DNA of 41,095 bases from contig NZ_JANINM010000232.1 of assembly GCF_024509055.1 (NCBI RefSeq), positions 1-41,095 of the forward strand, given 5' to 3'. The notes beneath the pieces were generated by a model, which saw only the letters and a program-made list of their open reading frames with translations, had not been told where the DNA came from and did no database searches. A program made the translations under genes and the position numbers. Source of the DNA: Mesorhizobium sp. GTDB taxonomy: Bacteria > Pseudomonadota > Alphaproteobacteria > Rhizobiales > Rhizobiaceae. Positions 8,733 through 17,229 of the stretch are shown one piece after another (within the stretch, counting starts at the first letter, position 1; the number at the start of each line of letters is the position of its first letter).

Positions 8733-8771
8733 GGGGAGAGGCGGCTCGGCGAAGCCGAGACGGAGTGGGGG
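8733..8771 (-). repeat. 39-bp palindromic intergenic repeat, copy 3 (inverted)
   Basis: This is the reverse complement of copy 1 with two mismatches. With copy 1 it forms a large inverted repeat separated by 200 bp. Confidence 0.75.
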
Positions 8772-8949
8772 TCGACCCGCGCTACACTAGACAATGCATG
8801 CGCCAAGCTGCCATGCTTGCTATCGCCAAAGACCAGCCGGTTGGAAATGTGTGTGTACGTTAGCCACTTTCGTGGGGGCGAGGAAATGGCAATCGCGGAG
8901 GTCGCGGTTTTGAGAGCCCTCTCCCCAACCACGTGAGGGCGAGGAAACC

Positions 8950-10941
8950 TCACGCCGCTTTCTTGCCTTTCGTCCCACTGCCCCACAGCGCCCGTTTGAT
9001 CAGGTTGCGCTTGCGCGGGATGAGCTCGATGTCGCTGACCAGCTTGGCGCCGCCCTTGCGGCGCTCCAGCGTGATCTTGCGGCTGTGGTAGGCTTCGAGC
9101 TCGACGCGGTGCGCCACGCTGATGATGGTGACGTCGGGCAGCTCCTTGATGATGGTCTCCATCATCCGGTCCTGGCTCTTCTCGTCCAGCGCGGCGGTGG
9201 CTTCGTCCAGCACGATGATGTCCGGCTTGTGGAGCAGAAGGCGTGCGAAGGCCAGGCGCTGCTTCTCGCCGCCCGACAGCGTCTGGTCCCAGGGCGCCTC
9301 TTCCTCGATACGGTCCTTGAGATGGCCGAGCCCCACCTTGTCGAGCGCGGCCTGCACCTCCTGCGGCTCCCAGCTGTCGGCGGCGCCCGGATAGGTGGTG
9401 GCGCGGCGCAGCGTGCCGGACGGCACGTAGGGGCGCTGCGGCAGCATGAACATGCGCTTGTCCTTGTTGAAATCGACGTTGCCGCCGCCCCAGGGCCAGA
9501 GGCCCGCGATCGCGCGCACCAGCGTCGACTTGCCCGAACCGGATTCGCCGGCCACCAACACCCGCTCGCCGGGCTCGATGGCGACCTCGGTTTCCTTGAC
9601 CACGGCGGTGCCGTCGTCGAGCGAAACCGAGAGGTTGTTCAGGCTCAGCATCGCGTCGCCCTTGGTCTCGCCGCGATTGATGCGGCCGAAGGCGTCGCTC
9701 TGCTCGGCGCGCTCCAGCCCGTCCAGCGACATCATCAGCGAGGCGATGCGGCGGGCCGAGGCGTTCCAGTCGGCAAGGCGCGGATAGTTGTCGACCAGCC
9801 AGCCGAACGCGCCCTGCACCAGGGCAAACGCCGACGCCGCCTGCATCACCTGTCCCAGCGACATCGAGCCTTCGAGGAATTTCGGCGCGCAAAGCAGCAC
9901 CGGCACCACCGGGGCGAACAGGCTGGAGCCCTGCGACACCAGCGTGGTTCGCATATGCTGGCCGGCCAGCATCGCCCATTGCTTCAGCACATGGGCGAAA
10001 TTGCTGTCGATGCTGTTGCGCTCCTCCTCCTCGCCGCCCAGCAGCGCGATGCTCTCGCCATTCTCGCGCACACGCGTCAGCGTGTAGCGGAACTCGGCCT
10101 CGGCCTGGTTCTTCTTCTCGGAAAGCTCGACGAAATGGCGGCCGATGACCACCATCGAGGTCGAGGTCACGCCCGCATAGATCACCGCCGTGATGACGAG
10201 GAAGCCCGGTATGGTGACGCTGGAGCCGCCGAGCGGCACGGTCAGCGCGCCGCCGATCGTCCACAGCACGACGATGAAGGTGGAGGCCGACAGGAAGGCG
10301 TTGGTGACGCCGGCGACGAAGTCGACCGGGGATTCCGTGGCGATGCGCAGGTCCTCGGCGATGCGGGCTTCCGGGTTCTGGTGGTCGCCGCTGACGAGGT
10401 TCAGCTGGTAATAGCGGCCATTGGCCAGCCAGCGGCCGATGACCGAAGTGGTGAGCCAGGAGCGCCAGCGGCGCTGGATGGTCATGCGCAGATAGACCTG
10501 CGCGACCACCAGGCTCATGCTGCCGATGACGATGGGCACGAAGATGGCGGACAGGAAATAGACGGTATGGGCGTTGCGCTGCTCGATGGCGTCGAAGATC
10601 GAGCGGTTCCACACATTGATGCCGTACTGGAAGCCGACATTGGCGCAGATCAGCGCCAGAAGGCCGATCGTCCACGGCCAAGCGAGCTTGTCGCCGCGCC
10701 GGCTCCAATAACCGCGCGCGCTGATCCAGAAACGCCTGAGCAGGTATTTCTTGCGCGCCTTCTCGGTTTCCTCGGGCGTCGGCTGCGGGCCAGGCTCGAT
10801 CTCCTCGGGCGGCGGCGGCGCGGCCTCGCCGACCACTTCCGAAGCGGCCTCGACAACGGGCGGGGACTGCGCGTCCTGCTGGCGGGCGTCGATGGGTTCG
10901 GCGCTATCGGCCGGTTCGGGTTTGGCTGCGGCTTGGGACAT
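8950..10941 (-). CDS. SbmA/BacA-like ABC transporter, fused permease and ATPase
   Basis: The 663-residue inner-membrane transporter joins an SbmA/BacA-type transmembrane domain to a C-terminal ATP-binding domain, as in YddA and mycobacterial Rv1819c. These proteins move peptides, antibiotics or cobalamin; in rhizobia BacA relatives matter for peptide uptake and lipid maturation. The Walker A GESGSGKST lies near residue 464, followed by the signature LSGGEKQR and Walker B DIIVLDEATAALDE. An unusual Pro/Glu-rich segment covers about residues 5-65 before the first helix. The ATG at 10941 is preferred over a TTG seven codons upstream, though neither has a strong ribosome site. It is divergent from the HWE kinase with about 200 bp between. 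Confidence 0.88.
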   Translation of the reverse strand: MSQAAAKPEPADSAEPIDARQQDAQSPPVVEAASEVVGEAAPPPPEEIEPGPQPTPEETEKARKKYLLRRFWISARGYWSRRGDKLAWPWTIGLLALICANVGFQYGINVWNRSIFDAIEQRNAHTVYFLSAIFVPIVIGSMSLVVAQVYLRMTIQRRWRSWLTTSVIGRWLANGRYYQLNLVSGDHQNPEARIAEDLRIATESPVDFVAGVTNAFLSASTFIVVLWTIGGALTVPLGGSSVTIPGFLVITAVIYAGVTSTSMVVIGRHFVELSEKKNQAEAEFRYTLTRVRENGESIALLGGEEEERNSIDSNFAHVLKQWAMLAGQHMRTTLVSQGSSLFAPVVPVLLCAPKFLEGSMSLGQVMQAASAFALVQGAFGWLVDNYPRLADWNASARRIASLMMSLDGLERAEQSDAFGRINRGETKGDAMLSLNNLSVSLDDGTAVVKETEVAIEPGERVLVAGESGSGKSTLVRAIAGLWPWGGGNVDFNKDKRMFMLPQRPYVPSGTLRRATTYPGAADSWEPQEVQAALDKVGLGHLKDRIEEEAPWDQTLSGGEKQRLAFARLLLHKPDIIVLDEATAALDEKSQDRMMETIIKELPDVTIISVAHRVELEAYHSRKITLERRKGGAKLVSDIELIPRKRNLIKRALWGSGTKGKKAA

Positions 10942-11137
10942 CGCCCGACAACGGCCCCGCAATCAAAAGGTTTCACGCAGTGGTCGCCGGGCGGACGGGG
11001 TGCGCGCCCCGCCTCCAGGTCGCGTCGCGCGGGTGGTCGGGCGGTCCTCCGTTGCCCGCCCTGCCCCAATCGCTGTCGCCGGCAGAAATTTCGCTCACGG
11101 TACGGATACTTAAGCGCTGTCGTGCGTTAATCCGCCT

Positions 11138-12652
11138 ATGGCGGACGGGCTCCTTTCAAACACCTGGCCTCGCGGCAGCAGCGAGGTCGCCGGATTGATC
11201 CGGGATTACCACTGGGACGAATGCCCATTGGGGCCGACCGGGTCATGGACGCCGAGCCTCAGGACGACGGTCGAGCTGATGCTCGCCGCGCGGGCCGAGA
11301 TCGTGCTGTTCTGCGGGCCGGAATTCGTCGCCCTCTACAACGACGCCTATGCGCCGACGATCGGCGACAAGCACCCGCGCGCGCTAGGGCGTCCGGCCAG
11401 GGAAAGCTGGGCGGAGCTGTGGACCGACCTTGAACCGCTGCTGTCGGGCGTGCTCGAAACCGGCGAGACCTTCTCGGCCAAGGACCGGCCCTTCTACATC
11501 GAGCGATCGGGCGCGGTGGGCGAAACAGTCTATTTCGATATCTCCTATTCCCCGGTCCGGGCACAGGACGGAACGGTCGAGGCGGTGCTGTGCATCGTTT
11601 CGGAAACGACCGCGCGCGTGCTCGCCGCGGCAAGGGTGCGCGAAAGCGAGCAGCGCTTCCGGGCGCTGGTCAACGCCAGCTCCGACGTCATCTACCGCAT
11701 GAGCCCGGACTGGCAGGAAATGCACGAATTGGATGGGCGCGGCTTCCTGTCGACCGTCGAGGGGCCGGCCATCCAGTGGCGGGACGAATATCTCTTCCCG
11801 GAAGACCGGGCGAGCATCCAGGCGGCCATCGACCGCGCGATCGAGGAGCGCAGCGCCTTCGAGCTCGAGCACAGGGTTCGGCGCGCCGACGGAACCGCAG
11901 GCTGGACGCTGTCGCGGGCGATCCCCATCCTCGACGAGGATGGCGCCATCCAGCAATGGTTCGGCATGGCCGCCGACATCACGGCGAGACGCGCGAGCGA
12001 GCAGCACATCATGGTGCTGATGCGCGAGGTGAACCACCGCGTCAAAAACCAGTACGCGGTGATCCTGTCGATGATCCGCGAGACGAGCAAGCGGGCGACC
12101 GACCCGCGCGCGTTCGAATACCGGATCCGCGAACGCATCATGGCGCTGTCGCGCTCGCACGATCTCCTGGTGCTGAACGACTGGCGCGGTGCGGGAATGT
12201 CCGACCTCGTGCGCGAGCACCTGAGGCCCTTCGGGCATGAAGACCGGATCACGCTATCCGGGCCGGAAGTGACGCTGCGGTCGAACGCGGTGCAGAATAT
12301 CGGCATGGCGCTGCACGAGCTCGGCACCAACGCCACGAAATATGGCGCCCTGTCGGGCGGGGCCGGAACGGTCGAAGTGACGTGGCGGTTGACGGAAGGC
12401 GCCAACGGCAGGAGCGACTTCGAGCTGACCTGGGAGGAACGCTGGCCGCAGCGAGCGGCCCCCGCCGGGGCCGAGCCCGGCGGCGGCTTCGGCAGCGTCG
12501 TGCTGCAGCGCGTCGTGCCCACCGGCCTGTCGGGCAGCGCGTCCATGGAGCGGCTTCCCGGCCTGGTGCGATGGACGCTGTCGGCGCCGGTCGCCACCGT
12601 GATTGCCGACAGCAGGGATGACGAAGAGGTCGAGGAGCTGGCGCGGGCCTGA
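11138..12652 (+). CDS. PAS-domain HWE-family sensor histidine kinase
   Basis: The 504-residue soluble kinase has an N-terminal sensory segment (about 1-165), a PAS/PAC domain (about 170-285, ending in WFGMAADITARR) and an HWE kinase core. The phosphoacceptor is H300 in NHRVKN. N398 in NATKYGAL belongs to the ATP-binding N box, and WEERWPQ gives the WxE motif that names the HWE family. There is no membrane helix, so it probably senses a cytoplasmic signal such as redox or light. HWE kinases in alphaproteobacteria often feed the PhyR-EcfG general stress response, but no partner is present in this window. A GGDEF-EAL gene ends 20 bp downstream on the other strand. Confidence 0.88.
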   Translation: MADGLLSNTWPRGSSEVAGLIRDYHWDECPLGPTGSWTPSLRTTVELMLAARAEIVLFCGPEFVALYNDAYAPTIGDKHPRALGRPARESWAELWTDLEPLLSGVLETGETFSAKDRPFYIERSGAVGETVYFDISYSPVRAQDGTVEAVLCIVSETTARVLAAARVRESEQRFRALVNASSDVIYRMSPDWQEMHELDGRGFLSTVEGPAIQWRDEYLFPEDRASIQAAIDRAIEERSAFELEHRVRRADGTAGWTLSRAIPILDEDGAIQQWFGMAADITARRASEQHIMVLMREVNHRVKNQYAVILSMIRETSKRATDPRAFEYRIRERIMALSRSHDLLVLNDWRGAGMSDLVREHLRPFGHEDRITLSGPEVTLRSNAVQNIGMALHELGTNATKYGALSGGAGTVEVTWRLTEGANGRSDFELTWEERWPQRAAPAGAEPGGGFGSVVLQRVVPTGLSGSASMERLPGLVRWTLSAPVATVIADSRDDEEVEELARA

Positions 12653-12672
12653 GCTAGCCGGGCGATGCCGGT

Positions 12673-14646
12673 TCAGGCCGCGCTGCCGCTGCGGGGCTTG
12701 CGCAGCGGCAGTTCCGCGACCCCGGTTCGCCTGGCGTCGAATGCGAGCGCGTCGTGGATGGGAAGGGCGGCCGAGAACAGATAGCCTTGGGCAACCATGC
12801 AGCCGAGCGAGCGCAGGATCATGCGGTCGGCGTCGGTCTCGACGCCCTCGGCCATCACCTCTATGCCCAGCGTGCGCCCGAGATCGATGACCGCCTTGAC
12901 GAGCGCCTGGTCCTCGACCGACTTGGCAAGGTCGCGCACGAAGTCCTTGTCGATCTTGATCTTGCGGATGCGGCTGTCCTTCAGCGAGACCAGGGTGGAG
13001 AAGCCGGTGCCGAAATCGTCGAGCACGATCGAGATGCCGGCATCGGCCAGGCGGCCGACCTTCTCGTCGACCCGGTCGCGGTCGACCGGCGCTTCCTCGG
13101 TGATCTCGATCTCCAGCATGGCGGCCGGCACGCCCCTCGCCCCCACGATATCGAGGATCATGTCGTCGACATTGCCGGCCTCCAGCTCACGCGGCGAGAG
13201 ATTCATCGCCACCCGCACATCGCGGCGGCCGCTCCGCACCAGCGCCTCGATCATGGAGCAGCAATTGAGGAATACCGTTTCCGTCAAAAGCGACAGCATG
13301 CCGGTCTCGCGCGCGGCCGTGACGATCTCGGGCGGCGAGATCGCGCCATGGATGCCGTGCTGCCAGCGCAGCAGCGCCTCGAAGCCCACAACCGTGCCGG
13401 TGTCGAGGCGCACCAGCGGCTGGAACCAGGAGCAGAGCGCGCCGGCCTCGATGGCGCCGCGCAGGTCGCGCTCGATGCAGTGCTTGCGCTCCAGCGCGCT
13501 GTCGAGGTCGGCGTCGAACAGGCAATATTCGTTGCGGCCGCTGCGCTTGGCTGCGTAGAGCGCGAAATCGGCCCTGAGCAGCATCTCCGTCAAGCTCGGC
13601 TTTTCCGACTGGTAGATGCCGATCGAGGCGCCGACGCGCACCGAGTTCAGCTCCGGATCCGGATAGGCGATGGCCGCGATGATCGTCGATGCGAGATGCC
13701 CGGCCGGATGCGCGGAGGCGCCGGCGGGAAACAGCAGCACGAACTCGTCGCCGCCGATGCGCGCGATCGTCGCCCCCTGCGGCGCATGCTCCTCGATCCT
13801 TCGCGCAACCTTGACCAGAAGGTCGTCGCCGATGTTGTGGCCGTAGGTGTCGTTGACGGATTTGAAGCCGTCGAGGTCGATCAGCATGGCCACGAAGGGC
13901 CCATCGGCCGGCCCGAGCTGGCCGATCGCGTGTTCCAGCCCATGCCGGTTGAGCAGGTTGGTCAGCGGATCGCGCCTGGAGTTGCGCTGCATCTCGGCGG
14001 CGAACTCGCGCGCCTCGTATTTGAGGCGGCTCGTCTCGCGGAAGCGCGATTCTCCCAGCAGCGCGCTCCTGATCATGCCGGCGAGGAAAAGCACGATGGT
14101 GAAGCCCAGGACGTAGTTCTCGATGTCGCCTTTGGCCAGCACGCACCCGGCGACGACCAGCAGCGGCAGCACCATGAAGTTGATCGAGGCTGGCGCGTAG
14201 GAGGCGCTGTAGGTGACGGAACCGGCCGACAGGCCCGCCACGACAACCAGATAGAGCGGCGCCTGGGGCGTGGTGTAGCCATGGGTCAGCACCGCCAGGA
14301 AAGTCCATGCGATGCCCGATGCGAGCGCCAGCACGCCATAGAGGAAAAGCCGGGCACCGACCGTCTGCGGCCAACTGCCGGCCGTGTTCGACCGGGAAAG
14401 GGCAAGCGCGATGCGAGCGCCGTTCAGCATGCTGACCGCCGCGAACCACAGCACCGCCGAGAGACCGCCGCCCTCCAGGAGCTGCACGGCCAGGATCAGG
14501 GCCGACAGCACCGTGCCGACCGGCATGGAGATGAAAATCCCCTTCCTCAGATCGGCCAGCTGGTCGCGCAGGATGCCGGCGGCCACGGCTTCGCTCTGCC
14601 CCGTGGGAATGGAGCCTGCAAGAAACCGTTCGAAATGCCGTGCCAT
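12673..14646 (-). CDS. Membrane-bound GGDEF-EAL cyclic-di-GMP turnover protein
   Basis: The 657-residue protein has about five or six N-terminal membrane helices (within about 30-190), then a diguanylate cyclase domain with an intact GGDEF at 298-302 and a phosphodiesterase domain with EAL at 423-425. The EAL domain keeps the residues expected for catalysis (MNLSPRE, EITEE, DDFGTG, KIDK, AEGVE, QGY), so both activities may be present. The inhibitory I-site RxxD that normally precedes GGDEF is absent (PQGA there), so product inhibition of the cyclase is unlikely. The ATG at 14646 is chosen because a GTG at 14685 lies inside a dispersed repeat. The sensory domain is of the MASE type in outline, but not assigned. 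Confidence 0.88.
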   Translation of the reverse strand: MARHFERFLAGSIPTGQSEAVAAGILRDQLADLRKGIFISMPVGTVLSALILAVQLLEGGGLSAVLWFAAVSMLNGARIALALSRSNTAGSWPQTVGARLFLYGVLALASGIAWTFLAVLTHGYTTPQAPLYLVVVAGLSAGSVTYSASYAPASINFMVLPLLVVAGCVLAKGDIENYVLGFTIVLFLAGMIRSALLGESRFRETSRLKYEAREFAAEMQRNSRRDPLTNLLNRHGLEHAIGQLGPADGPFVAMLIDLDGFKSVNDTYGHNIGDDLLVKVARRIEEHAPQGATIARIGGDEFVLLFPAGASAHPAGHLASTIIAAIAYPDPELNSVRVGASIGIYQSEKPSLTEMLLRADFALYAAKRSGRNEYCLFDADLDSALERKHCIERDLRGAIEAGALCSWFQPLVRLDTGTVVGFEALLRWQHGIHGAISPPEIVTAARETGMLSLLTETVFLNCCSMIEALVRSGRRDVRVAMNLSPRELEAGNVDDMILDIVGARGVPAAMLEIEITEEAPVDRDRVDEKVGRLADAGISIVLDDFGTGFSTLVSLKDSRIRKIKIDKDFVRDLAKSVEDQALVKAVIDLGRTLGIEVMAEGVETDADRMILRSLGCMVAQGYLFSAALPIHDALAFDARRTGVAELPLRKPRSGSAA

Positions 14647-14656
14647 CTGTTTCGCC

Positions 14657-14700
14657 GCAATTCCGGACGGAAAACCGCCACGCACTTTTCCTGGAATTGC
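14657..14700. repeat. 44-bp dispersed palindromic repeat, copy A
   Basis: It is bounded by the inverted ends GCAATTCC and GGAATTGC, with GGAAAACCG and CACTTTTCCT inside. It matches copy B at 37386-37429 at 39 of 44 positions, and both are followed by CTAG within 3 bp. It lies 11 bp upstream of the GGDEF-EAL start codon. Confidence 0.75.
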
Positions 14701-14960
14701 TCTAGTGGTTACGGCAGCCGGATGAAAATGGTGTTAAGCATTTCAGCGCTTTACAGTGAATCTCTCGATCGAACGCCGACGCCGCTCCGTCGTCGACGAT
14801 CACAAGATGGTGAGCGTGACGCCAACGCCGAGCCCCGAAAGCCGCGTCATCCGGCCGGGGAGGTTCGTTTCGCGAAAAGATCGGATTCACCAGATCATTG
14901 CCCTGCCTTGCGGGCGCGTTATCTGCTCGGCAAGTGCCCAAGAAAGAGGAGCTCGCGGCA

Positions 14961-15128
14961 ATGAGCAGTCGTGTGCTGGTCGCGCTCTACGTGCTGGTGA
15001 TGGTGGTGGTCATCGTCGGCGTCGACTTCCTGTTCCTCAGAGACCGGTTCTGGGAACGGCTCTCGGTGAATGTCGGCATCGTTCTCCTGTTCGGAGCCGT
15101 CTACATGCTCTTCCTTCGGCGTGTCTGA
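14961..15128 (+). CDS. Small membrane protein, 55 residues
   Basis: The ATG at 14961 has GAGGAG 9-12 bp upstream. The product has two hydrophobic helices (about residues 4-24 and 36-52) separated by a charged turn containing LRDRFWERL, and ends in RRV. Its small size, good ribosome site and clear two-helix pattern support a real gene. No family or function was recognised. Confidence 0.65.
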   Translation: MSSRVLVALYVLVMVVVIVGVDFLFLRDRFWERLSVNVGIVLLFGAVYMLFLRRV

Positions 15129-15216
15129 GCCAGGCAGTCACGGCGAAGCCTGGGGCGCGCACCGGAGGACGGCCTGTAGAGAACCTCCAGTCCTGAGGAG
15201 ATATTACCCAGACCGA

Positions 15217-16008
15217 TCACAGGGACCAAAGGTGCCTTTGCCGCCACACGTCGAGCGGCGTTCGCCAGAGGCGGTAGCCGGCCGCCTTGGCGATTTGCCG
15301 GTCAACCGGCAGATCGCCATATGCCTCGAAGAATTCGGCGATGCGCTGGAAGGCGAGCATCTTCTTGCCGACGGTCTGGTAGTTCCAGACCGGAAGGCCG
15401 TGCAGGCTGATGGTGCGACCGTCGCGGGACAGCGCGACGCCGACGCAAAACTGCTCGGGCGTGTGGACCCTGACGACTTCGAAGACGCTCTGGAGCGCGG
15501 CGTAGGCGTCGACGAGCGCACCGAGATTGGCCTGGTGCACGCCAACGATGCCGCTGTTCCACATCGTTTCCCGTCCCGTCAGCGTGTAATCGCCGATGCG
15601 GATCCCCTTGCCGGCGAGAGCTTCGTAGTCCTTCTTTTGCCCCTCGCGCAGACGCATCAGCGAACGCGTCGGCGTGATGCGCCGGAAACACGCCGAGATG
15701 TCGCCCATCGGGTACATGTCGGTGTCGAGCACCAACAACCGCTCGCTGTGTTCCAGCAATTTGATGGTGCTGGCGGCCTTGATCCCGAAGCCGTAGCTAC
15801 CGTTGAAGGACATCCGGCTTTTCTGCTCGGCGGTCAGCTCGAGCGTCCGGATCGGATAGCCGCTGAAAATCCGGGGCTTGTCGGTGGCGACGATGATGTT
15901 CGCGCCCGGGCAATGATGCAGCAGCTTCATGGCGCTCATCAGCGCCCCGCGATGGTAGCCTTCTTTTTCGCCATAGGCGATGTACCCGAAATTGTCGCCT
16001 GATTGCAT
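15217..16008 (-). CDS. GT8-like glycosyltransferase family protein
   Basis: The 263-residue protein has the outline of a nucleotide-diphospho-sugar transferase. IAYGEKEGYHRGAL near the N-terminus resembles the start of GT8-like proteins, and LVLDTDMYP at 92-100 provides a DxD metal motif (D95, D97). ETMWNSGIVGVH resembles the N-G acceptor-site pattern of such enzymes. There is no signal peptide or membrane helix. The ATG at 16008 has GGGGG 7-11 bp upstream and is better than the in-frame start eight codons earlier. The neighbours are hypotheticals, so the acceptor is unknown. Confidence 0.7.
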   Translation of the reverse strand: MQSGDNFGYIAYGEKEGYHRGALMSAMKLLHHCPGANIIVATDKPRIFSGYPIRTLELTAEQKSRMSFNGSYGFGIKAASTIKLLEHSERLLVLDTDMYPMGDISACFRRITPTRSLMRLREGQKKDYEALAGKGIRIGDYTLTGRETMWNSGIVGVHQANLGALVDAYAALQSVFEVVRVHTPEQFCVGVALSRDGRTISLHGLPVWNYQTVGKKMLAFQRIAEFFEAYGDLPVDRQIAKAAGYRLWRTPLDVWRQRHLWSL

Positions 16009-16098
16009 CAAAACACCCCCGTGTTTCGGCAAGCGTAAGCTTCAACTGATCAGTCAGAATTCCATATGAAACCGGTTCGAATCGCAGCCATCAAAACA

Positions 16099-16132
16099 GC
16101 ATCTCCATGTAAAGAGCATCTCCATTTGATAT
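16099..16132. repeat. Short 17-bp tandem repeat
   Basis: On the minus strand, ATGGAGATGCT begins two units spaced exactly 17 bp apart, each followed by a TTT-containing tail, and ATGG recurs 17 bp later. The plus-strand cores GCATCTCCAT are at 16099-16108 and 16116-16125. It lies upstream of the GT8-like gene and could be tandem binding sites for a regulator, or chance. Confidence 0.45.
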
Positions 16133-16192
16133 TTGCCGCCGTCAGCAAGCCGCAGGTATCTTCCTCGACGCAAGGAAGTCCAAATCCCAAGG

Positions 16193-16345
16193 CTAGTTGC
16201 CGGCCTGCGCGATTCTCTCATTTGACTTGGCTTCATTACAGTCGATCGGGCTGGCGACATGGGCGTAGACAGCGAACGCCGCCAGGAAAACCATGGCAAT
16301 TGCCGCAAACAGGCGCCTTGTACCAGGTTCCAGCCTGTCTAACAT
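16193..16345 (-). CDS. Small hypothetical protein with one membrane helix
   Basis: The ATG at 16345 has GGGGG upstream at good spacing, which decides this start over longer in-frame ones (16357, or a TTG at 16399). The 50-residue product has one hydrophobic helix (about residues 12-30, LFAAIAMVFLAAFAVYAHVA) and a short polar tail. No family was recognised. It may be a small inner-membrane protein or a chance frame. Confidence 0.4.
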   Translation of the reverse strand: MLDRLEPGTRRLFAAIAMVFLAAFAVYAHVASPIDCNEAKSNERIAQAGN

Positions 16346-16538
16346 TTCGACCCCCATTACTTCCGCAACGCCCGGACCTATCACGTTTTTTAGCCCCAAC
16401 TCAAATTGAAATTGGCGGTTGCGCGTTCCAGCCGGAACGACGGTCGACGAACCATCCGAAAAGCCCGGCGGCGGCGGTTCGCGCCTGCGCCCCGATCCGT
16501 TAAGGCCGCGTTAGCGCGCCTGCGTCCAAGATCGGCGC

Positions 16539-17189
16539 ATGAAGGTCGTGGACTCGCCCGGCGCAAGGTTCGGCCAACGCGGACGCGCCATCGGCGCGCC
16601 GGCCGCGCCGCCCGTCCACGCGCCGGGGCCGGCGCGCGGCAATGGTGCCCTCCTGCCGGGCCTGGCTGGCGTGGCGGCTATTCTTCTGATGGTTGCGTAC
16701 GCCATGCTGTGGACCGTTCCACAGGTCGATGCGCTGAATGCGCAAACCGCGCAGGCCCAGCAAAGGATAGTCGCGATCGTCAACCAGCCGGTCACGCATC
16801 TGCGCCGCACCGGACAGGTGACGGTGTTTTCGCCGGGCTGGTTCCATCCAGGCGCCATCACGCCCGATTTCGACACCGTCGACATCCGCGCGACGCGGGA
16901 ACTCATCTATGACGGCTATGTCACCTCGGACGTGACGCCGACCGAAATGTTCGACGGCGACGAGCTCGAATTCAACAGCATGACCAAGTACTTCTATGTG
17001 GACCGGAACCTGCCGAAGAAGCGGCTGTCCAACAGCGAAATGGTCGAGATCAACGGTCTTTATCGCGTGCTCGGGCAGAACGGGCGGTCCGTGACGATGG
17101 AGTGGCTGATGCTTGCCGGCGCATCGGTACTCATGGTCGTTGGGATCGCGCTGCTGTTGCTTCGAAACCCAAACCCTTCAGCTGATTGA
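16539..17189 (+). CDS. Hypothetical bitopic membrane protein, 216 residues
   Basis: A Pro/Ala/Gly-rich N-terminal tail (about 1-38) leads into a first membrane helix (about 42-60). An ectodomain of roughly 110 residues rich in Thr and Asp follows, and a second helix (about 185-207) ends with a short tail. The middle contains FSPGWFHPGAITPDFDTVDIR and a Tyr/Phe-rich patch. Two helices around one folded segment suggest a periplasmic domain. No known family was recognised, and there is no obvious operon partner. Confidence 0.6.
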   Translation: MKVVDSPGARFGQRGRAIGAPAAPPVHAPGPARGNGALLPGLAGVAAILLMVAYAMLWTVPQVDALNAQTAQAQQRIVAIVNQPVTHLRRTGQVTVFSPGWFHPGAITPDFDTVDIRATRELIYDGYVTSDVTPTEMFDGDELEFNSMTKYFYVDRNLPKKRLSNSEMVEINGLYRVLGQNGRSVTMEWLMLAGASVLMVVGIALLLLRNPNPSAD

Positions 17190-17229
17190 AGGGCCTTGAG
17201 GCGAGGAGCCCGGGCTTTCGAGAGGCGAG

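Larger units (their letters stand above)
8376..8949. other. 574-bp non-coding spacer filled with palindromic repeats
   Basis: No gene is supportable here. The spacer carries three copies of a 39-bp hairpin element (listed separately), an additional short inverted repeat around 8642-8670 (CCTTTCCC/GGGAAAGG), and a partial CCTCTCCCC-type fragment near 8919. Confidence 0.6.

Noticed and set aside
9085..11130. Long plus-strand open frame opposite the ABC transporter
   Set aside because: Shadow of the real gene on the other strand: no ribosome site, unnatural residue composition rich in Arg, His and Gly, no family resemblance.
12754..14964. Long plus-strand open frame opposite the GGDEF-EAL gene
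   Set aside because: Antisense shadow; the opposite strand encodes intact GGDEF and EAL motifs.
16090..16132. CRISPR-like repeat
   Set aside because: Only two 17-bp spaced units with 10-11 conserved bases and no unique spacers; no cas genes in the window.
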